Positions 20,216 through 34,535 are shown, counted from the first letter of the stretch. The stretch is DNA of 64,000 bases from Spartinivicinus ruber (GCF_011009015.1 NZ_CP048878.1:4742354-4806353), one strand, 5' to 3'. The notes: generated by a model from the sequence alone, not told the origin. Made by a program: numbers and translations.

Positions 20216-20269
20216 GTTGCTCTCTCTATTAACTGCTCTAATTGACCTGTTCTTAATTATTTTGAACAT

Positions 20270-20980
20270 TTACACGTCGCCTGTCTGATGCTCCAGACAA
20301 AAAGCAGCTAACGGTAAATCCACTGGTCGTGTGATTTTTAAATTATCATCACGCCCTTCCACCATTTGTGGTAAATAACCCAACAGCTCAATGGCAGATG
20401 CTTCATCCGTTACCAATTGGGTTTTTGTTAATGCTTCAGTTAGTGCCTGTTTTAATAGTCCAAATCGAAACATTTGTGGGGTTTGAGCCTGCCAAAGATT
20501 TTCTCGCGAAACTGTTTGCTTGACCTCTTTCTTAGTATTTACAGCCTTTATGGTATCTTTGACTGGAACCCCTAATAAACCACCCACAGGGTGATCAACT
20601 AACGCTTGATAAAGTTTTTGAATCTCTTCCTGACGAATACATGGTCTGGCTGCATCGTGAACCATCACCCAATCCTTCGCAGTAGCACAATTAGCTAACC
20701 AGTTCAGCCCATTTGCCACAGACTGGTAGCGTTCTGCACCGCCCTCAATTTTTATAACTCTGACATTCTTACTGACAGGTAACTGATCAAACCATTGATC
20801 ATCAGCAGCCACAGCGACAATAATTTTCTGAAAGGGAAACTGCAGCAACCGAGTCAATGTATGACTAAGAATCGACTGGCCATTGATTTCCAAATATTGC
20901 TTGGGTTTATTTTGTTGCATCCTACTACCAATACCGGCTGCAGGAACAATGGCCCAGCATGAACTAGGGTTGGATGTCAT
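20270..20980 (-). CDS. ispD: 2-C-methyl-D-erythritol 4-phosphate cytidylyltransferase
   Basis: A 236-residue nucleotidyltransferase of the MEP pathway. The CTP-binding start VPAAGIGSRM...KPKQYL, the VMVHDAARPC block and LVTDEASAIE are present. The ATG at 20980 is chosen over a TTG at 21001. The gap to ftsB holds a dispersed palindrome. Confidence 0.95.
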   Translation of the reverse strand: MTSNPSSCWAIVPAAGIGSRMQQNKPKQYLEINGQSILSHTLTRLLQFPFQKIIVAVAADDQWFDQLPVSKNVRVIKIEGGAERYQSVANGLNWLANCATAKDWVMVHDAARPCIRQEEIQKLYQALVDHPVGGLLGVPVKDTIKAVNTKKEVKQTVSRENLWQAQTPQMFRFGLLKQALTEALTKTQLVTDEASAIELLGYLPQMVEGRDDNLKITRPVDLPLAAFCLEHQTGDV

Positions 20981-20991
20981 CAACTGCTTTT

Positions 20992-21045
20992 CTCTTCGCA
21001 AATGATTTTTAGTAAATAACTTTAAGTAACAGAAAAATCATTCGC
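20992..21045. repeat. imperfect palindrome containing the dispersed 20-bp repeat
   Basis: GCAAATGATTTTT (20998-21010) faces AAAAATCATTCGC (21033-21045); 12 of 13 pairs match across a 22-base loop. The left half continues the 20-bp sequence also found at 3751-3770 (19 of 20 identical). It lies in the gap between ftsB and ispD. Confidence 0.65.
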
Positions 21046-21066
21046 TTTTACTAAATTTTATGACTA

Positions 21067-21336
21067 TTACTCAGCAACTAAATAAAATTGTTCGCCTTGT
21101 TTAATCATACCTAGTTGGCTTCGTGCTAATTCTTCAATGGTATCTAAGCCATTTTGTAACTCTACAACTTCTGCTTCTAATACCCGATTGCGCTGATAAA
21201 GCCCTTGGTTTTCTCGCTGTTGTGCAGTAATTTGTTGCTGGGTCTGCCACAGACGTACCACACCTGTATCACTAAACCAAAGCCGGTATTGCAACAGAGC
21301 CAATATCAACACTAATAATCCAGTTAGCCATTTCAT
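21067..21336 (-). CDS. ftsB: cell division protein FtsB
   Basis: An 89-residue bitopic protein with an N-terminal membrane segment (about residues 3-20) and a periplasmic coiled coil (about 28-65), ending in the ELARSQLGMIKQGEQFY motif. It forms the FtsQLB complex at the septum. Position between eno and ispD is the standard context. Confidence 0.94.
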   Translation of the reverse strand: MKWLTGLLVLILALLQYRLWFSDTGVVRLWQTQQQITAQQRENQGLYQRNRVLEAEVVELQNGLDTIEELARSQLGMIKQGEQFYLVAE

Positions 21337-21428
21337 AAGGTATTAAGCCCATAATTATATTTTCATTTTAACTCATCAGCGCCTAGTGGTGCATACGCAA
21401 AATACGGTAAGCACTTTACATATAAAAC

Positions 21429-21455
21429 AAATTAGGGGGCAATGCCCCCTAATTT
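21429..21455 (-). terminator. terminator of eno
   Basis: AAATTAGGGGGC (21429-21440) and GCCCCCTAATTT (21444-21455) form a perfect 12-bp stem with a 3-base loop. On the minus strand it is followed by GTTTTATA. It lies 28 bases after the eno stop, so ftsB transcription needs read-through or its own start. Confidence 0.85.
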
Positions 21456-21483
21456 GGTATTTATGGTCATTCGTGAAGATCAA

Positions 21484-22779
<1,296 letters not shown>

Positions 22780-22805
22780 TTAACTCCAAAACTTTTCTAG
22801 GCAAA

Positions 22806-23669
<864 letters not shown>

Positions 23670-23695
23670 TTAACAATCTACTAACTTTCCTCGTG

Positions 23696-23738
23696 TGGTG
23701 CATTTTATTAAATACTCGTCACTTTACTAAATGCACCA
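23696..23738. other. perfect 10-bp inverted repeat between pyrG and kdsA
   Basis: TGGTGCATTT (23696-23705) and AAATGCACCA (23729-23738) flank a 23-base AT-rich loop. There is no T-tract, so it is not a standard terminator. It could be a protein-binding site or an mRNA processing hairpin. Confidence 0.4.
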
Positions 23739-23754
23739 TTAATAAGCTTAACAT

Positions 23755-25497
<1,743 letters not shown>

Positions 25498-25546
25498 TTA
25501 TCATTAGCTTAGAGAACTACTAGTTAGTAGTAGAGAATAAGTGGCT

Positions 25547-26923
25547 CTAAAACTCCCAATGAAACGAAACGCCTGACTCCCCCCCTTTACAAGCAAAGGA
25601 CTCATTAACCAGTATGCCTGGTATAGCAACCAGCTCACCACCAGCAAGCAATAAAGGCCAGCGCTCTCTCAGCCAGGGTGGAACTTGATATGCCTGAAGC
25701 CAACGCTTTAAGGTTTTACGCCCCTGACGTCCAGGTACAGCAAACTTACCTATAGACACCTGTTCACGATAGGCAACCGTCAGGACTTTACCCTCCAGCT
25801 TGGCTGCACTGATTTCATTCTCAGCCTGACGGCAAAGTAACTGACCATTTTCCACTAGTTTAATTGTTTTATGTACCTGCCAATTCCAGTCCAGCTGCTG
25901 GTTAACTGGCAACCAACTCGCTAAACCCTCAGGCAAGAAAAATAGGCATTCTTGAAAACGTTTAAGAACTCCCTTTTGTTGGCCGTTGCCAACAGTAATA
26001 GTTGGCATTGCATCGTCTGCGGCGATAAGCAAAGAGTTTTCAAACTCCTGCAGTAATGGTCGAGTAATATTAATACCCAAGGGTTTAAGCCAAAAGCGAA
26101 TCAAGTTATGTCGCCTGGGGGATGATAACTTTAGTAATTGCTGGCAATTTAATGGCTGAGCAAGCAATCCTTTACGCCAGTGTTCAAGAGGGGAAATCAG
26201 TGTGGCTTGATAATCTAAATGGGCCATATCCTCAAGTATACTTGCTGCATCCTGACAGTGTTCTCTGGTATTCTTTAGTTGACGAGATAAATATGGCCAG
26301 TGACATTCCAGCTTTGGCAAAACTTCTTGGCGCAAAAAGTTGCGACTAAAATCCAGCACGGCATTGGACTCGTCTTCCACCCAAGTTAATTGATGCTGCT
26401 GAGCATAGTGAAGCAAGTCAGATTTGGTATATGCCAGCAAAGGCCTGACTAAATGGCTCTTACCAATGGCACGGCTTGCAGGCATACCTGCCAAGCCCGC
26501 CACTCCTGAACCACGACAGAAACGAAATAACAGGGTTTCCAATTGATCCTGCAAATGATGGCCTAACAGTAGTACATCAGTTGCAGCTAAAAACTCTTCA
26601 AATACTTGATAGCGAGCAGCCCTGGCAGCCTCCTCAACACCTTTGCCAACAGATTTAACTATGACCTTTCTTACAACAAAATCACAACCCGACTCAGTAG
26701 CGACTCTGTGGCAGTTATTCTGCCACTGCTGTGCATTGGGGCTTAAGCCATGATTAACATGAAAAGCCACCAAAGGTAATTGGTGCTTGGTAGCAAACTG
26801 ACAGGTTAAGTCCAACAAAACGGCTGAATCCAACCCACCGCTGAAAGCTACTACCAGGCGTGTGGGGCTATAGGCAGCTAGCAATCGTTCCAGGTTTTGG
26901 CAGTATAACTGGGGCAAGTCCAT
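25547..26923 (-). CDS. tilS: tRNA(Ile)-lysidine synthetase
   Basis: A 458-residue N-type ATP pyrophosphatase that converts cytidine 34 of tRNA-Ile2 to lysidine. The PP-loop FSGGLDS is at residues 27-33, and HHLQDQLETLLFRFCRGSG and the KSDLLHYA region follow; the C-terminal part carries the substrate-specificity domain (GRQGRKTLKRWLQAYQVPPW). Separated from accA by a strong terminator, so it probably has its own promoter. Confidence 0.95.
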   Translation of the reverse strand: MDLPQLYCQNLERLLAAYSPTRLVVAFSGGLDSAVLLDLTCQFATKHQLPLVAFHVNHGLSPNAQQWQNNCHRVATESGCDFVVRKVIVKSVGKGVEEAARAARYQVFEEFLAATDVLLLGHHLQDQLETLLFRFCRGSGVAGLAGMPASRAIGKSHLVRPLLAYTKSDLLHYAQQHQLTWVEDESNAVLDFSRNFLRQEVLPKLECHWPYLSRQLKNTREHCQDAASILEDMAHLDYQATLISPLEHWRKGLLAQPLNCQQLLKLSSPRRHNLIRFWLKPLGINITRPLLQEFENSLLIAADDAMPTITVGNGQQKGVLKRFQECLFFLPEGLASWLPVNQQLDWNWQVHKTIKLVENGQLLCRQAENEISAAKLEGKVLTVAYREQVSIGKFAVPGRQGRKTLKRWLQAYQVPPWLRERWPLLLAGGELVAIPGILVNESFACKGGESGVSFHWEF

Positions 26924-26963
26924 GAAGAGTTATTTGCTTTCAGTTCAACAAGATACCAACACT

Positions 26964-26991
26964 AAAAAGCCGACTAAATAGCCGGCTTTTT
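26964..26991 (-). terminator. terminator of accA
   Basis: AAAAAGCCG (26964-26972) and CGGCTTTTT (26983-26991) form a 9-bp stem with a 10-base loop. On the minus strand the stem ends in a five-T run, 21 bases after the accA stop. Confidence 0.85.
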
Positions 26992-27012
26992 GTCAAAAAA
27001 TCTACTCAGTTT

Positions 27013-27966
27013 TTACTGGCCAAACGAACCATACGACATCAGACGCTTGTATCGTAAATCCAATAGTTCATCAATTGAGTGGCGCTTTAACACATCCAAT
27101 TCTTTAATCAGCGACTCTTTAATATTAGCCGCTATCTGTACAGGATCACGATGAGCCCCACCCAGTGGCTCTGGAATTAGCCGATCAACAAAGCCAAGCT
27201 CTAATAAACGATCAGCAGTAATCCCCATGGCCTCAGCTGCATCGGCTGCTTTTTCAGCACTCTTCCATAAAATGGAAGCACAACCTTCTGGAGAAATAAC
27301 TGAATAAGTAGAGTACTGCAACATCATCAAATGATCACAAACACCCACAGCCAATGCTCCACCTGAACCACCTTCACCAACAACAGTGGAAATAATCGGA
27401 GTTTTCAGCCGAGACATAACCGCTAAGTTATAAGCAATGGCTTCACTTTGACCACGCTCTTCTGCATCAATCCCTGGATATGCTCCTGGTGTGTCAATAA
27501 ACGTCAGTACAGGTATTCTAAACCGCTCGGCCAACTCCATTAACCGGCATGCTTTTCGATAACCCTCTGGCTTTGGCATACCAAAGTTGCGGCGTACTTT
27601 ATCCTTTACATCGCGGCCTTTTTGATGACCAATAATCATCACGGGCTGATTTTCCAGTTTACCAATACCACCCACAATGGATAAATCATCAGCAAACTTG
27701 CGGTCACCATGCAACTCATCAAAATCAGAAAAAATATGTTCAATATAGTCTAAAGTGTAAGGACGCTGAGGATGCCTTGCAACTTGCGCTCTCTGCCAGG
27801 CTGTTAGCTTACTAAAAACTTGCTGAGTTCTCAGTTTACTTTTCTCTTTAAGCCTTTTTATTTCTTCAGCAAAATCAATAGCATTTTGCTCTGGAGAACT
27901 TAAACTCTCTATTTTGGCTTCCAGCTCTGCAATTGGCTGTTCAAAGTCTAGGTATTGGGGGTTCAT
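27013..27966 (-). CDS. accA: acetyl-CoA carboxylase carboxyltransferase subunit alpha
   Basis: A 317-residue subunit that transfers the carboxyl group from biotin to acetyl-CoA, the first step of fatty acid synthesis. It has the N-terminal helix [17 protein letters not shown] and core segments [19 protein letters not shown] and [10 protein letters not shown]. Positioned after dnaE as in related genomes. Confidence 0.98.
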   Translation of the reverse strand: MNPQYLDFEQPIAELEAKIESLSSPEQNAIDFAEEIKRLKEKSKLRTQQVFSKLTAWQRAQVARHPQRPYTLDYIEHIFSDFDELHGDRKFADDLSIVGGIGKLENQPVMIIGHQKGRDVKDKVRRNFGMPKPEGYRKACRLMELAERFRIPVLTFIDTPGAYPGIDAEERGQSEAIAYNLAVMSRLKTPIISTVVGEGGSGGALAVGVCDHLMMLQYSTYSVISPEGCASILWKSAEKAADAAEAMGITADRLLELGFVDRLIPEPLGGAHRDPVQIAANIKESLIKELDVLKRHSIDELLDLRYKRLMSYGSFGQ

Positions 27967-28100
27967 AGTCGTAATTCTTGCCTTACTATAACGGTGGCTG
28001 CTAACGGATTATGCCCAACTAAAAAGGAGCATAAGATACGTGATTGTGACTACTTAGTCGAGTGCAGTTACACAACAGACCCGGTTTATGACTAAACAAT

Positions 28101-31100
28101 TTATTTATACTGTAACTCGACGGCATGCTTACCATATTGCTGCTTAAGAGCTTGGATTAATTCATCAGTTGGCGATATCCACCATTGATTAGCCAGCACC
28201 AATTTAGCCTTAGCATCTTGTTTTTGATATTCAATGGTAATGGGTAGCTCACCTCTATGATCCGCCAGCAGTTTGGCCAGCAATTCTACAAAACCAGGCT
28301 GGCAGCCTTGCTCAGATAAGACTACTTGAAGCTGCCTAGCATATTTACTACGCGCCTCGGTTAAGTTAGCTAGAGACTTGGCCCGCACTTTTAGATTGTT
28401 AGTGTAGTCATCATGACTGACTTCGCCTTCAATTATTACCAGTGCGTCTTTTTCCAATTGCTGCTGATATTGCTCAAATTGATCTGAAAATACCGAGACT
28501 TCAATTCTTGCAGTACGGTCATCCAAAGTAATAAACGCCATTTTCTGCCCACGCTTATTACGCATCACTCGCAACGCAACAATCAACCCAGCAATATATT
28601 GGCTTTCTCTAGCTGGTCTCAAATCAACAATGCGGCTTCTAATAATATGCTTAATTTCAGACTCATACTGATCAATAGGATGGCCAGTTAAATAAAGCCC
28701 AAGGGTTTCTTTTTCCCCTTGCAAACGTTGTTTATCGCTCCACTCATAAGTATTGTGATAATACTCATAACAGTCTTGCTCTGTTTCAGACAAAATCTCA
28801 CCAAATAAATCAGCATGACCACTATCCTGGCTTTTTGCTGCTTGATCAGCCGCTTTTAAGGCATCTTCCATAGCGGCTAATAATACTGCGCGATTTTTAC
28901 CCAGCCGAGATTTTTCCTGGTATTGTTGCGCCCCTAACAGATCCAACGCCCCAGAACGAATTAACGCTTCCATTACCCGTTTGTTGATTTTTTTGCCATC
29001 AATGCGTTTACAAAAATCAAATAAATCCTTAAAGGCTCCCTCTTTTTTACGCGCATCAACAATAGCTTCAATTGGGCCTTCACCAACCCCTTTGATAGCC
29101 CCTAAGCCATAGACGATGTCATTCTGATCATTAACAGTGAATTTATATTCACTAACATTTACATCGGGTGGCGCAATATGCAATTTCATTGAGCGGCACT
29201 CTTCAATCAGAATCACCACTTTGTCAGTATTGTGAATATCTGATGACAGTACTGCAGCCATAAATTCGGCGGGAAAATACGCCTTTAACCAAGCCGTTTG
29301 ATAAGAAACTAGCGCATAAGCTGCTGAGTGGGACTTGTTAAAACCATAACCAGCAAACTTTTCCATCAAGTCGAATATATAAGTCGCTTGCTCCGCAGGA
29401 ATGTTATTGTCCGAGGCCCCCTTATTAAAAATTTCCCGCTGCTTGGCCATTTCTTCAGGTTTTTTCTTACCCATTGCCCGACGCAACATATCTGCTTGGC
29501 CCAGAGAGTAATTGGCCAACACCTGAGCAATCTGCATGACCTGTTCCTGATACAGGATTACTCCATAGGTATTAGATAATACAGGTTCCAAATCAGGATG
29601 CGGATATTCTACTGTGGCGCGACCATGCTTCCGGTTAATAAAGTCGTCTACCATCCCCGACTGCAATGGGCCAGGTCTGAACAGTGCCACTAACGCGATA
29701 ATATCCTCAAAGCAACTCGGCAATAACCGCTTGATAAGCTCTTTCATCCCTCGTGATTCAAGCTGAAACACGGCAGTTGTTTCTGCTCGCTGGAGGAGCT
29801 TAAACACCAACCCATCTGTCAAATCGATCTGATTAATATCGATAGGCGCTTCACTCTGAATGGCACGACGCTTATTAATGGTTTCTAATGCCCAGTCAAT
29901 AATGGTGAGGGTTCTTAATCCCAAAAAGTCGAACTTAACCAAGCCTGCTTGTTCAACATCATCCTTATCAAATTGGGTAACTAAGCCATGCCCTTCCTCA
30001 TCACAATAAAGGGGGGCAAAGTCGGTCAGTTTGGTGGGTGCGATAACAACACCACCGGCGTGCTTCCCTACATTTCGAGTGGTACCTTCCAGTTTTAAGG
30101 CCATTTCCCAAATTTCTTGGGCAGCATCATCACTGGTTAGAAATTCACGGATGGTTTCTTCTTGCTCATAAGCTTTGGTTAGCGTCATCCCTACTTCAAA
30201 GGGAATCATTTTCGACAGTTTATCCGCTAACCCATAGGATTTACCTTGTACCCTTGCGACATCTCGAACTACCGCCTTCGCGGCCATAGTACCAAAGGTA
30301 ATAATTTGGGATACCGCATCACGACCATAGTTTTGTGCCACATAATCAATGACTCGATCCCGGCCATCCATACAAAAGTCAACGTCAAAGTCAGGCATTG
30401 ACACCCGCTCAGGGTTCAAAAACCGCTCAAACAGTAAGTCGTATTGAAGGGGATCAAGGTCCGTAATTTTCTGCGCATAGGCAACCAGGGAACCCGCACC
30501 CGACCCCCGGCCAGGCCCCACTGGTACGCCATTATTTTTTGCCCACTGGATAAAGTCCATCACGATCAGGAAATACCCCGGGAATCCCATCTGCAGAATA
30601 ATATTCAACTCAAAATTCAGCCGATCAATATACTGCTGATGACGTATTTCATAATCAGCAGCAGAAGGATCTAAGGTTAAAGCCAAGCGCTCTTCAAGCC
30701 CCTGATGGGAAAACTCACGGAAAAACTGATCTATGGTTTTGCCATCAGGTACTGGATATTCTGGCAAAAAATATTTGCCTAACTGCACTTCAATAGTACA
30801 ACGTTTGGCAATTTCCACTGTATTGGCCAGCGCTTCAGGTATATCAGCAAACAGCTCAATCATTTCCTCTGGTGAGCGTAAATATTGTTGTTCACTATAT
30901 AATCGTGGACGACGCGGGTCGTCTAAGACCCTCCCTTCCCCAATACAAACCCGCGCTTCATGGGCATCAAAATCTTCTTCGTGTAAAAACCGTACATCAT
31001 TAGTTGCAACAACAGGGCAGTTACAAGTTTCAGCAAGCGCTACAGCTGCATGTAAATACACTTCATCATTTTCTCGACCAGTACGCTGCAGCTCTATATA

Positions 31101-31604
31101 AAATCGGTTGGGAAAAATAGTCTGCCACTCTTTAATCAGTGCTTCTGCTTGTTGTTGATGGCCTGCCAATAATGCTTGACCAATTTCGCTGAGCTTTCCC
31201 CCTGAAATAGCAATTAACCCTGCAGACTTATCTTTAAGCCACTGCTTTTTCATAATGGCTTTTTCATGGTGCTGATTAGTTTGATAGGCCTGAGAAATCA
31301 GCTCGGTTAAATTACGATACCCTTCTTGATTTTGAATCAACAGCAACATTGGAAGTGGAGAGCTATCCTGCTCATCATTTTCCAACCAAACATCAGCGCC
31401 ACAAATTGGTTTAATACCTGCTGCCAAAGCTGCTTTGTAAAACTTAACCAAAGCAAATAAATTCATCTGGTCGGTAATGGCAACCGCTGGCATCCCCTTA
31501 GCTACTGTTTTAGCAATTAAGGGTTTGATCTTTACAATGCCATCAATCAGTGAATACTCTGTATGCAACCGAAGATGAACAAAACTTGGCAGATTATTAG
31601 ACAT
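28101..31604 (-). CDS. dnaE: DNA polymerase III subunit alpha
   Basis: The 1167-residue replicative polymerase. An N-terminal PHP domain (FVHLRLHTEYSLIDG) precedes the palm with the catalytic aspartates in MPDFDVDFCMDGRD, then a helix-hairpin-helix region near GLGAIKGVGEGPIEA and an OB fold (about 990-1065). Length is normal for the family. GAGG lies five bases before the ATG. Its usual upstream neighbour rnhB is displaced by a solute-binding-protein gene. Confidence 0.98.
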   Translation of the reverse strand: MSNNLPSFVHLRLHTEYSLIDGIVKIKPLIAKTVAKGMPAVAITDQMNLFALVKFYKAALAAGIKPICGADVWLENDEQDSSPLPMLLLIQNQEGYRNLTELISQAYQTNQHHEKAIMKKQWLKDKSAGLIAISGGKLSEIGQALLAGHQQQAEALIKEWQTIFPNRFYIELQRTGRENDEVYLHAAVALAETCNCPVVATNDVRFLHEEDFDAHEARVCIGEGRVLDDPRRPRLYSEQQYLRSPEEMIELFADIPEALANTVEIAKRCTIEVQLGKYFLPEYPVPDGKTIDQFFREFSHQGLEERLALTLDPSAADYEIRHQQYIDRLNFELNIILQMGFPGYFLIVMDFIQWAKNNGVPVGPGRGSGAGSLVAYAQKITDLDPLQYDLLFERFLNPERVSMPDFDVDFCMDGRDRVIDYVAQNYGRDAVSQIITFGTMAAKAVVRDVARVQGKSYGLADKLSKMIPFEVGMTLTKAYEQEETIREFLTSDDAAQEIWEMALKLEGTTRNVGKHAGGVVIAPTKLTDFAPLYCDEEGHGLVTQFDKDDVEQAGLVKFDFLGLRTLTIIDWALETINKRRAIQSEAPIDINQIDLTDGLVFKLLQRAETTAVFQLESRGMKELIKRLLPSCFEDIIALVALFRPGPLQSGMVDDFINRKHGRATVEYPHPDLEPVLSNTYGVILYQEQVMQIAQVLANYSLGQADMLRRAMGKKKPEEMAKQREIFNKGASDNNIPAEQATYIFDLMEKFAGYGFNKSHSAAYALVSYQTAWLKAYFPAEFMAAVLSSDIHNTDKVVILIEECRSMKLHIAPPDVNVSEYKFTVNDQNDIVYGLGAIKGVGEGPIEAIVDARKKEGAFKDLFDFCKRIDGKKINKRVMEALIRSGALDLLGAQQYQEKSRLGKNRAVLLAAMEDALKAADQAAKSQDSGHADLFGEILSETEQDCYEYYHNTYEWSDKQRLQGEKETLGLYLTGHPIDQYESEIKHIIRSRIVDLRPARESQYIAGLIVALRVMRNKRGQKMAFITLDDRTARIEVSVFSDQFEQYQQQLEKDALVIIEGEVSHDDYTNNLKVRAKSLANLTEARSKYARQLQVVLSEQGCQPGFVELLAKLLADHRGELPITIEYQKQDAKAKLVLANQWWISPTDELIQALKQQYGKHAVELQYK

Positions 31605-31880
31605 GCAGTCCTCTAAAGCCTCAACGAATAAACATAAAGCTAATTACTTTTAGTTCTGAAGTTTAATTGGCAACCTTTTCACCAACTTAAATTCAGCAAT
31701 TGATATTGCATAGCAGCAGGCTATTTTATAAAACCCAAATTTATTTGCCAGTAGTGCATTCTGTAAATTAAGCAGTCGGCGTGCTGGGGAGCTAAAACAC
31801 TCGCACCAGGGAAAAAAGTGTGTTTTCATTACTAACTGCACGAAATACAACAATACTGACGAACTTGTAGAGTCACACCA

Positions 31881-32723
31881 ATGCTTTGCTCTAGTCCACA
31901 ACAAATACTACAACACCGACTAGTTTGCTTAATTGTTGTGTTGATGTTAATAAGCATATCGAATCAGTCCCATGCCACAAAGTGCTCTCAACTAAAGGTT
32001 TCTGGCAATCCTGAATACCCACCTTTATTGTGGCGTGATCGCGCCAATCCTAAACAGCTAACCGGCGTTAGCATAGCACTGTTAAAGCAAGCAGTAGCAG
32101 ACTTAAACATAAAAGTGAATGCAGTTTATGTAGGCCCTTGGTCTCGAGCCCAGGCAAAAGTAAAAGCAAATGAACTGGATATGCTGGCTGGCGCTTTTCT
32201 AACTGTTGAACGTACAACTTACATGGAATACGTTAAGCCTGCTTACACGCAGGTAGCAAATGTTGTATTTGTGCCAAGCGGCAAAGGCTTTAAGTTTAAT
32301 CACTGGAATGACCTAAAAAACAAACGCGGGGCAACACTAATTAACAACAGTTTTGGCCAAAAGTTTGACCAGTATGCCCAGGACCATCTTGCTCTTTATG
32401 GGGTTCGCTCTTTAGAAATTGCTTTCAAGCTTTTATTAGCAAAACGAGCAGACTACGTTGTTTATGAGCTATATCCTGGACTTGCCTATGCCAAAGCCAT
32501 GGGTATTAGCCAGGAACTACGCCACTTTGCTAATTATATTAACTCTGAGCCGCTATATTACACCTTTGCTTTAAAATCCCCCTGCCTTAAGGGCAATCTC
32601 CCCAAGCACCTGAGTAACTTCATTAAAAGCCAAAAAAATACAAATCTGGAAAAAGAGTTATTAGAGGAATACCTCCAACGCTGGCAGAGCCAAGCCCATT
32701 TAGTACTGGATGCACCACCTTAA
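31881..32723 (+). CDS. periplasmic solute-binding protein, family 3 type
   Basis: A 280-residue secreted protein. A signal peptide (residues 1 to about 32, hydrophobic core LVCLIVVLMLISI) is followed by two lobes of the amino-acid-binding type: YPPLLW, a first lobe with LDMLAGAFLTVERTTYMEY and a second with YVVYELYPG. There is no permease or ATPase gene nearby, so it may be a stand-alone binding protein or part of a sensory system; the ligand is unknown. It runs against its neighbours and is inserted in the otherwise conserved rnhB-dnaE junction, with a 276-base divergent region before it and only 19 bases to the convergent rnhB. Confidence 0.8.
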   Translation: MLCSSPQQILQHRLVCLIVVLMLISISNQSHATKCSQLKVSGNPEYPPLLWRDRANPKQLTGVSIALLKQAVADLNIKVNAVYVGPWSRAQAKVKANELDMLAGAFLTVERTTYMEYVKPAYTQVANVVFVPSGKGFKFNHWNDLKNKRGATLINNSFGQKFDQYAQDHLALYGVRSLEIAFKLLLAKRADYVVYELYPGLAYAKAMGISQELRHFANYINSEPLYYTFALKSPCLKGNLPKHLSNFIKSQKNTNLEKELLEEYLQRWQSQAHLVLDAPP

Positions 32724-32742
32724 GCAACTTTATTCAGGAAGT

Positions 32743-33345
32743 TCAGCTTTCCATTAATTTTTTTACTGGCTTAAATGAGCGTCGATAGATAGGAGCAACT
32801 CCTAGTTTCTCAAGTGCTGCTAAATGTGCTTTGGTTGGATAACCTTTATGCTTAGAAATACCATAGCCAGGATACTGTTGATCCAGGGCGAGCATTTCAC
32901 GGTCTCGAGTCACTTTGGCTAAAATAGAGGCTGCCGCAATGGCTGGCACTTGAGAATCACCTTTAACAACAGCCTGGCTTGGATAAGGAAGCTCAGGACA
33001 GCGATTGCCATCAATAAGCACTAGCTCAGGTTTTACTGACAAACCTAACACAGCCCGCTGCATTGCCAACATGGTGGCATACAAAATATTGAGCTGATCG
33101 ATTTCTTCAACTTCAGCCCTACCAATGTGCCATGACAGTGCCTGTTGCTGAATAACATCATATAATTGCTCACGCTTTTTATCTGATAGCTTTTTGGAGT
33201 CATTCAGCCCCTCAATTGGTTGATTGGGGTCAAGTATTACCGCAGCAGTCACAACTGCCCCACACAAAGGACCTCTGCCCACCTCATCAACACCAGCAAT
33301 TAATTGATGCTGATTAACTTCCCAGCTTGCTTCAAAATGACTCAT
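32743..33345 (-). CDS. rnhB: ribonuclease HII
   Basis: A 200-residue enzyme that cuts RNA in RNA-DNA hybrids, including single ribonucleotides in DNA. The catalytic block [14 protein letters not shown], with Asp and Glu, and the later [13 protein letters not shown] and [11 protein letters not shown] motifs are present. It overlaps the lpxB stop (ATGA). Confidence 0.97.
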   Translation of the reverse strand: MSHFEASWEVNQHQLIAGVDEVGRGPLCGAVVTAAVILDPNQPIEGLNDSKKLSDKKREQLYDVIQQQALSWHIGRAEVEEIDQLNILYATMLAMQRAVLGLSVKPELVLIDGNRCPELPYPSQAVVKGDSQVPAIAAASILAKVTRDREMLALDQQYPGYGISKHKGYPTKAHLAALEKLGVAPIYRRSFKPVKKLMES

Positions 33346-34532
33346 TTTATAAATTGATCCGCTATCATTTGGCTGACCACACGGGCTGCCTTTTCACTGG
33401 CTTGGCAGCGTAGTTGCTGATGAAGCTTTAAAAACAATGCTTCCGTTTCAACCCAGTCATTATTACCGGCCAGATTTGCTAAAGTGGCTTGCGCTAAATT
33501 ATCAACAGTTGCTGCAGACTGAATATACTCTGGTATCACCTGTTGTTCAGCCAATAAATTAGGTAGTGCAACATAAGGCGCTTTTACCAGCCAGGATAAT
33601 ATTTGATAGGTTACAGGTGCCAACCGATAGGCCATTACCATCGGCCTTTTTAATAACATACCTTGCAAAGTGGCTGTACCAGATGCAACCAATACCGTAT
33701 CTGCAGCGATCATCGCTTGGTCGGCCTGACCATCAACCAGTTTTACTCGGTCTTTAATGGTTGCATTTTCTGGCAAGCTAAGCAGTGCTTCAATTTGCTT
33801 TTTTCTGGCATTATTTGCACAAGGTAATATGGCATAAGCATCAGAATACTGCTCCAAGCAACGCTGAAAAGTAGCCAGAAACAGTTGTCCTAACTGTTTT
33901 ATTTCCGAGCCACGACTACCAGGTAATAAAGCAACAACAGGCTTATTTGCTGGTAGCTGAAGCTCTTGCCGAGCAGCTACTTGGTCACTATATAAAGGAA
34001 TTTCATCAGCCAGTGGATGCCCCACAAATGTAACTGGCACCTGATGTTGTTGGTAAAAAGCTGCCTCAAATGGCAGCAACGTAAGCATATGATCAACTGA
34101 CTGAGCGATTTTTTTAACTCGATTTTGCCGCCAAGCCCATACTGAAGGGCTAACATAGTGAACTGTCGTGATCCCTGCCTGCTTCAGCTTATTCTCAAGC
34201 TCCAGGTTAAAGTCAGGTGCATCAATCCCAATAAAAATATGCGGTGGAGTTTGAGTGAAATAATTAAAAAGCTGTTTACGAACGCCGAGTAACTCTCTCA
34301 GTCGGCCAATTACTTCAACCAAACCCATAACGGAAAGCCGCTCCATGGGCACATGACTATTAAAGCCTTCCACTTCCATGAGTGGTCCGCCAATTCCTTC
34401 AAAGACTGCACCTGGAAAGCGTACTTTGAGCGACTTAATTAAACCCGACCCCAAAATATCACCAGAGGCCTCACCAGCCACTATACCAATCCGGAGAGGG
34501 CCTTTATAAAAAGGGTAATTTAGGTCAGTCAT
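33342..34532 (-). CDS. lpxB: lipid-A-disaccharide synthase
   Basis: A 396-residue family 19 glycosyltransferase that joins UDP-diacylglucosamine and lipid [14 protein letters not shown] near residue 17, [13 protein letters not shown] and [10 protein letters not shown] are characteristic. It follows lpxA by three bases and overlaps rnhB, within the lipid A operon. Confidence 0.97.
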   Translation of the reverse strand: MTDLNYPFYKGPLRIGIVAGEASGDILGSGLIKSLKVRFPGAVFEGIGGPLMEVEGFNSHVPMERLSVMGLVEVIGRLRELLGVRKQLFNYFTQTPPHIFIGIDAPDFNLELENKLKQAGITTVHYVSPSVWAWRQNRVKKIAQSVDHMLTLLPFEAAFYQQHQVPVTFVGHPLADEIPLYSDQVAARQELQLPANKPVVALLPGSRGSEIKQLGQLFLATFQRCLEQYSDAYAILPCANNARKKQIEALLSLPENATIKDRVKLVDGQADQAMIAADTVLVASGTATLQGMLLKRPMVMAYRLAPVTYQILSWLVKAPYVALPNLLAEQQVIPEYIQSAATVDNLAQATLANLAGNNDWVETEALFLKLHQQLRCQASEKAARVVSQMIADQFIK

Positions 34533-34535
34533 GAC

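Noticed and set aside
30733-31101. 122-codon plus-strand open frame inside dnaE
   Set aside because: Antisense shadow of a strongly conserved gene, with no homology.
31650-31904. 84-codon minus-strand open frame upstream of dnaE
   Set aside because: No family likeness, runs over the start of the binding-protein gene, and has no ribosome site.
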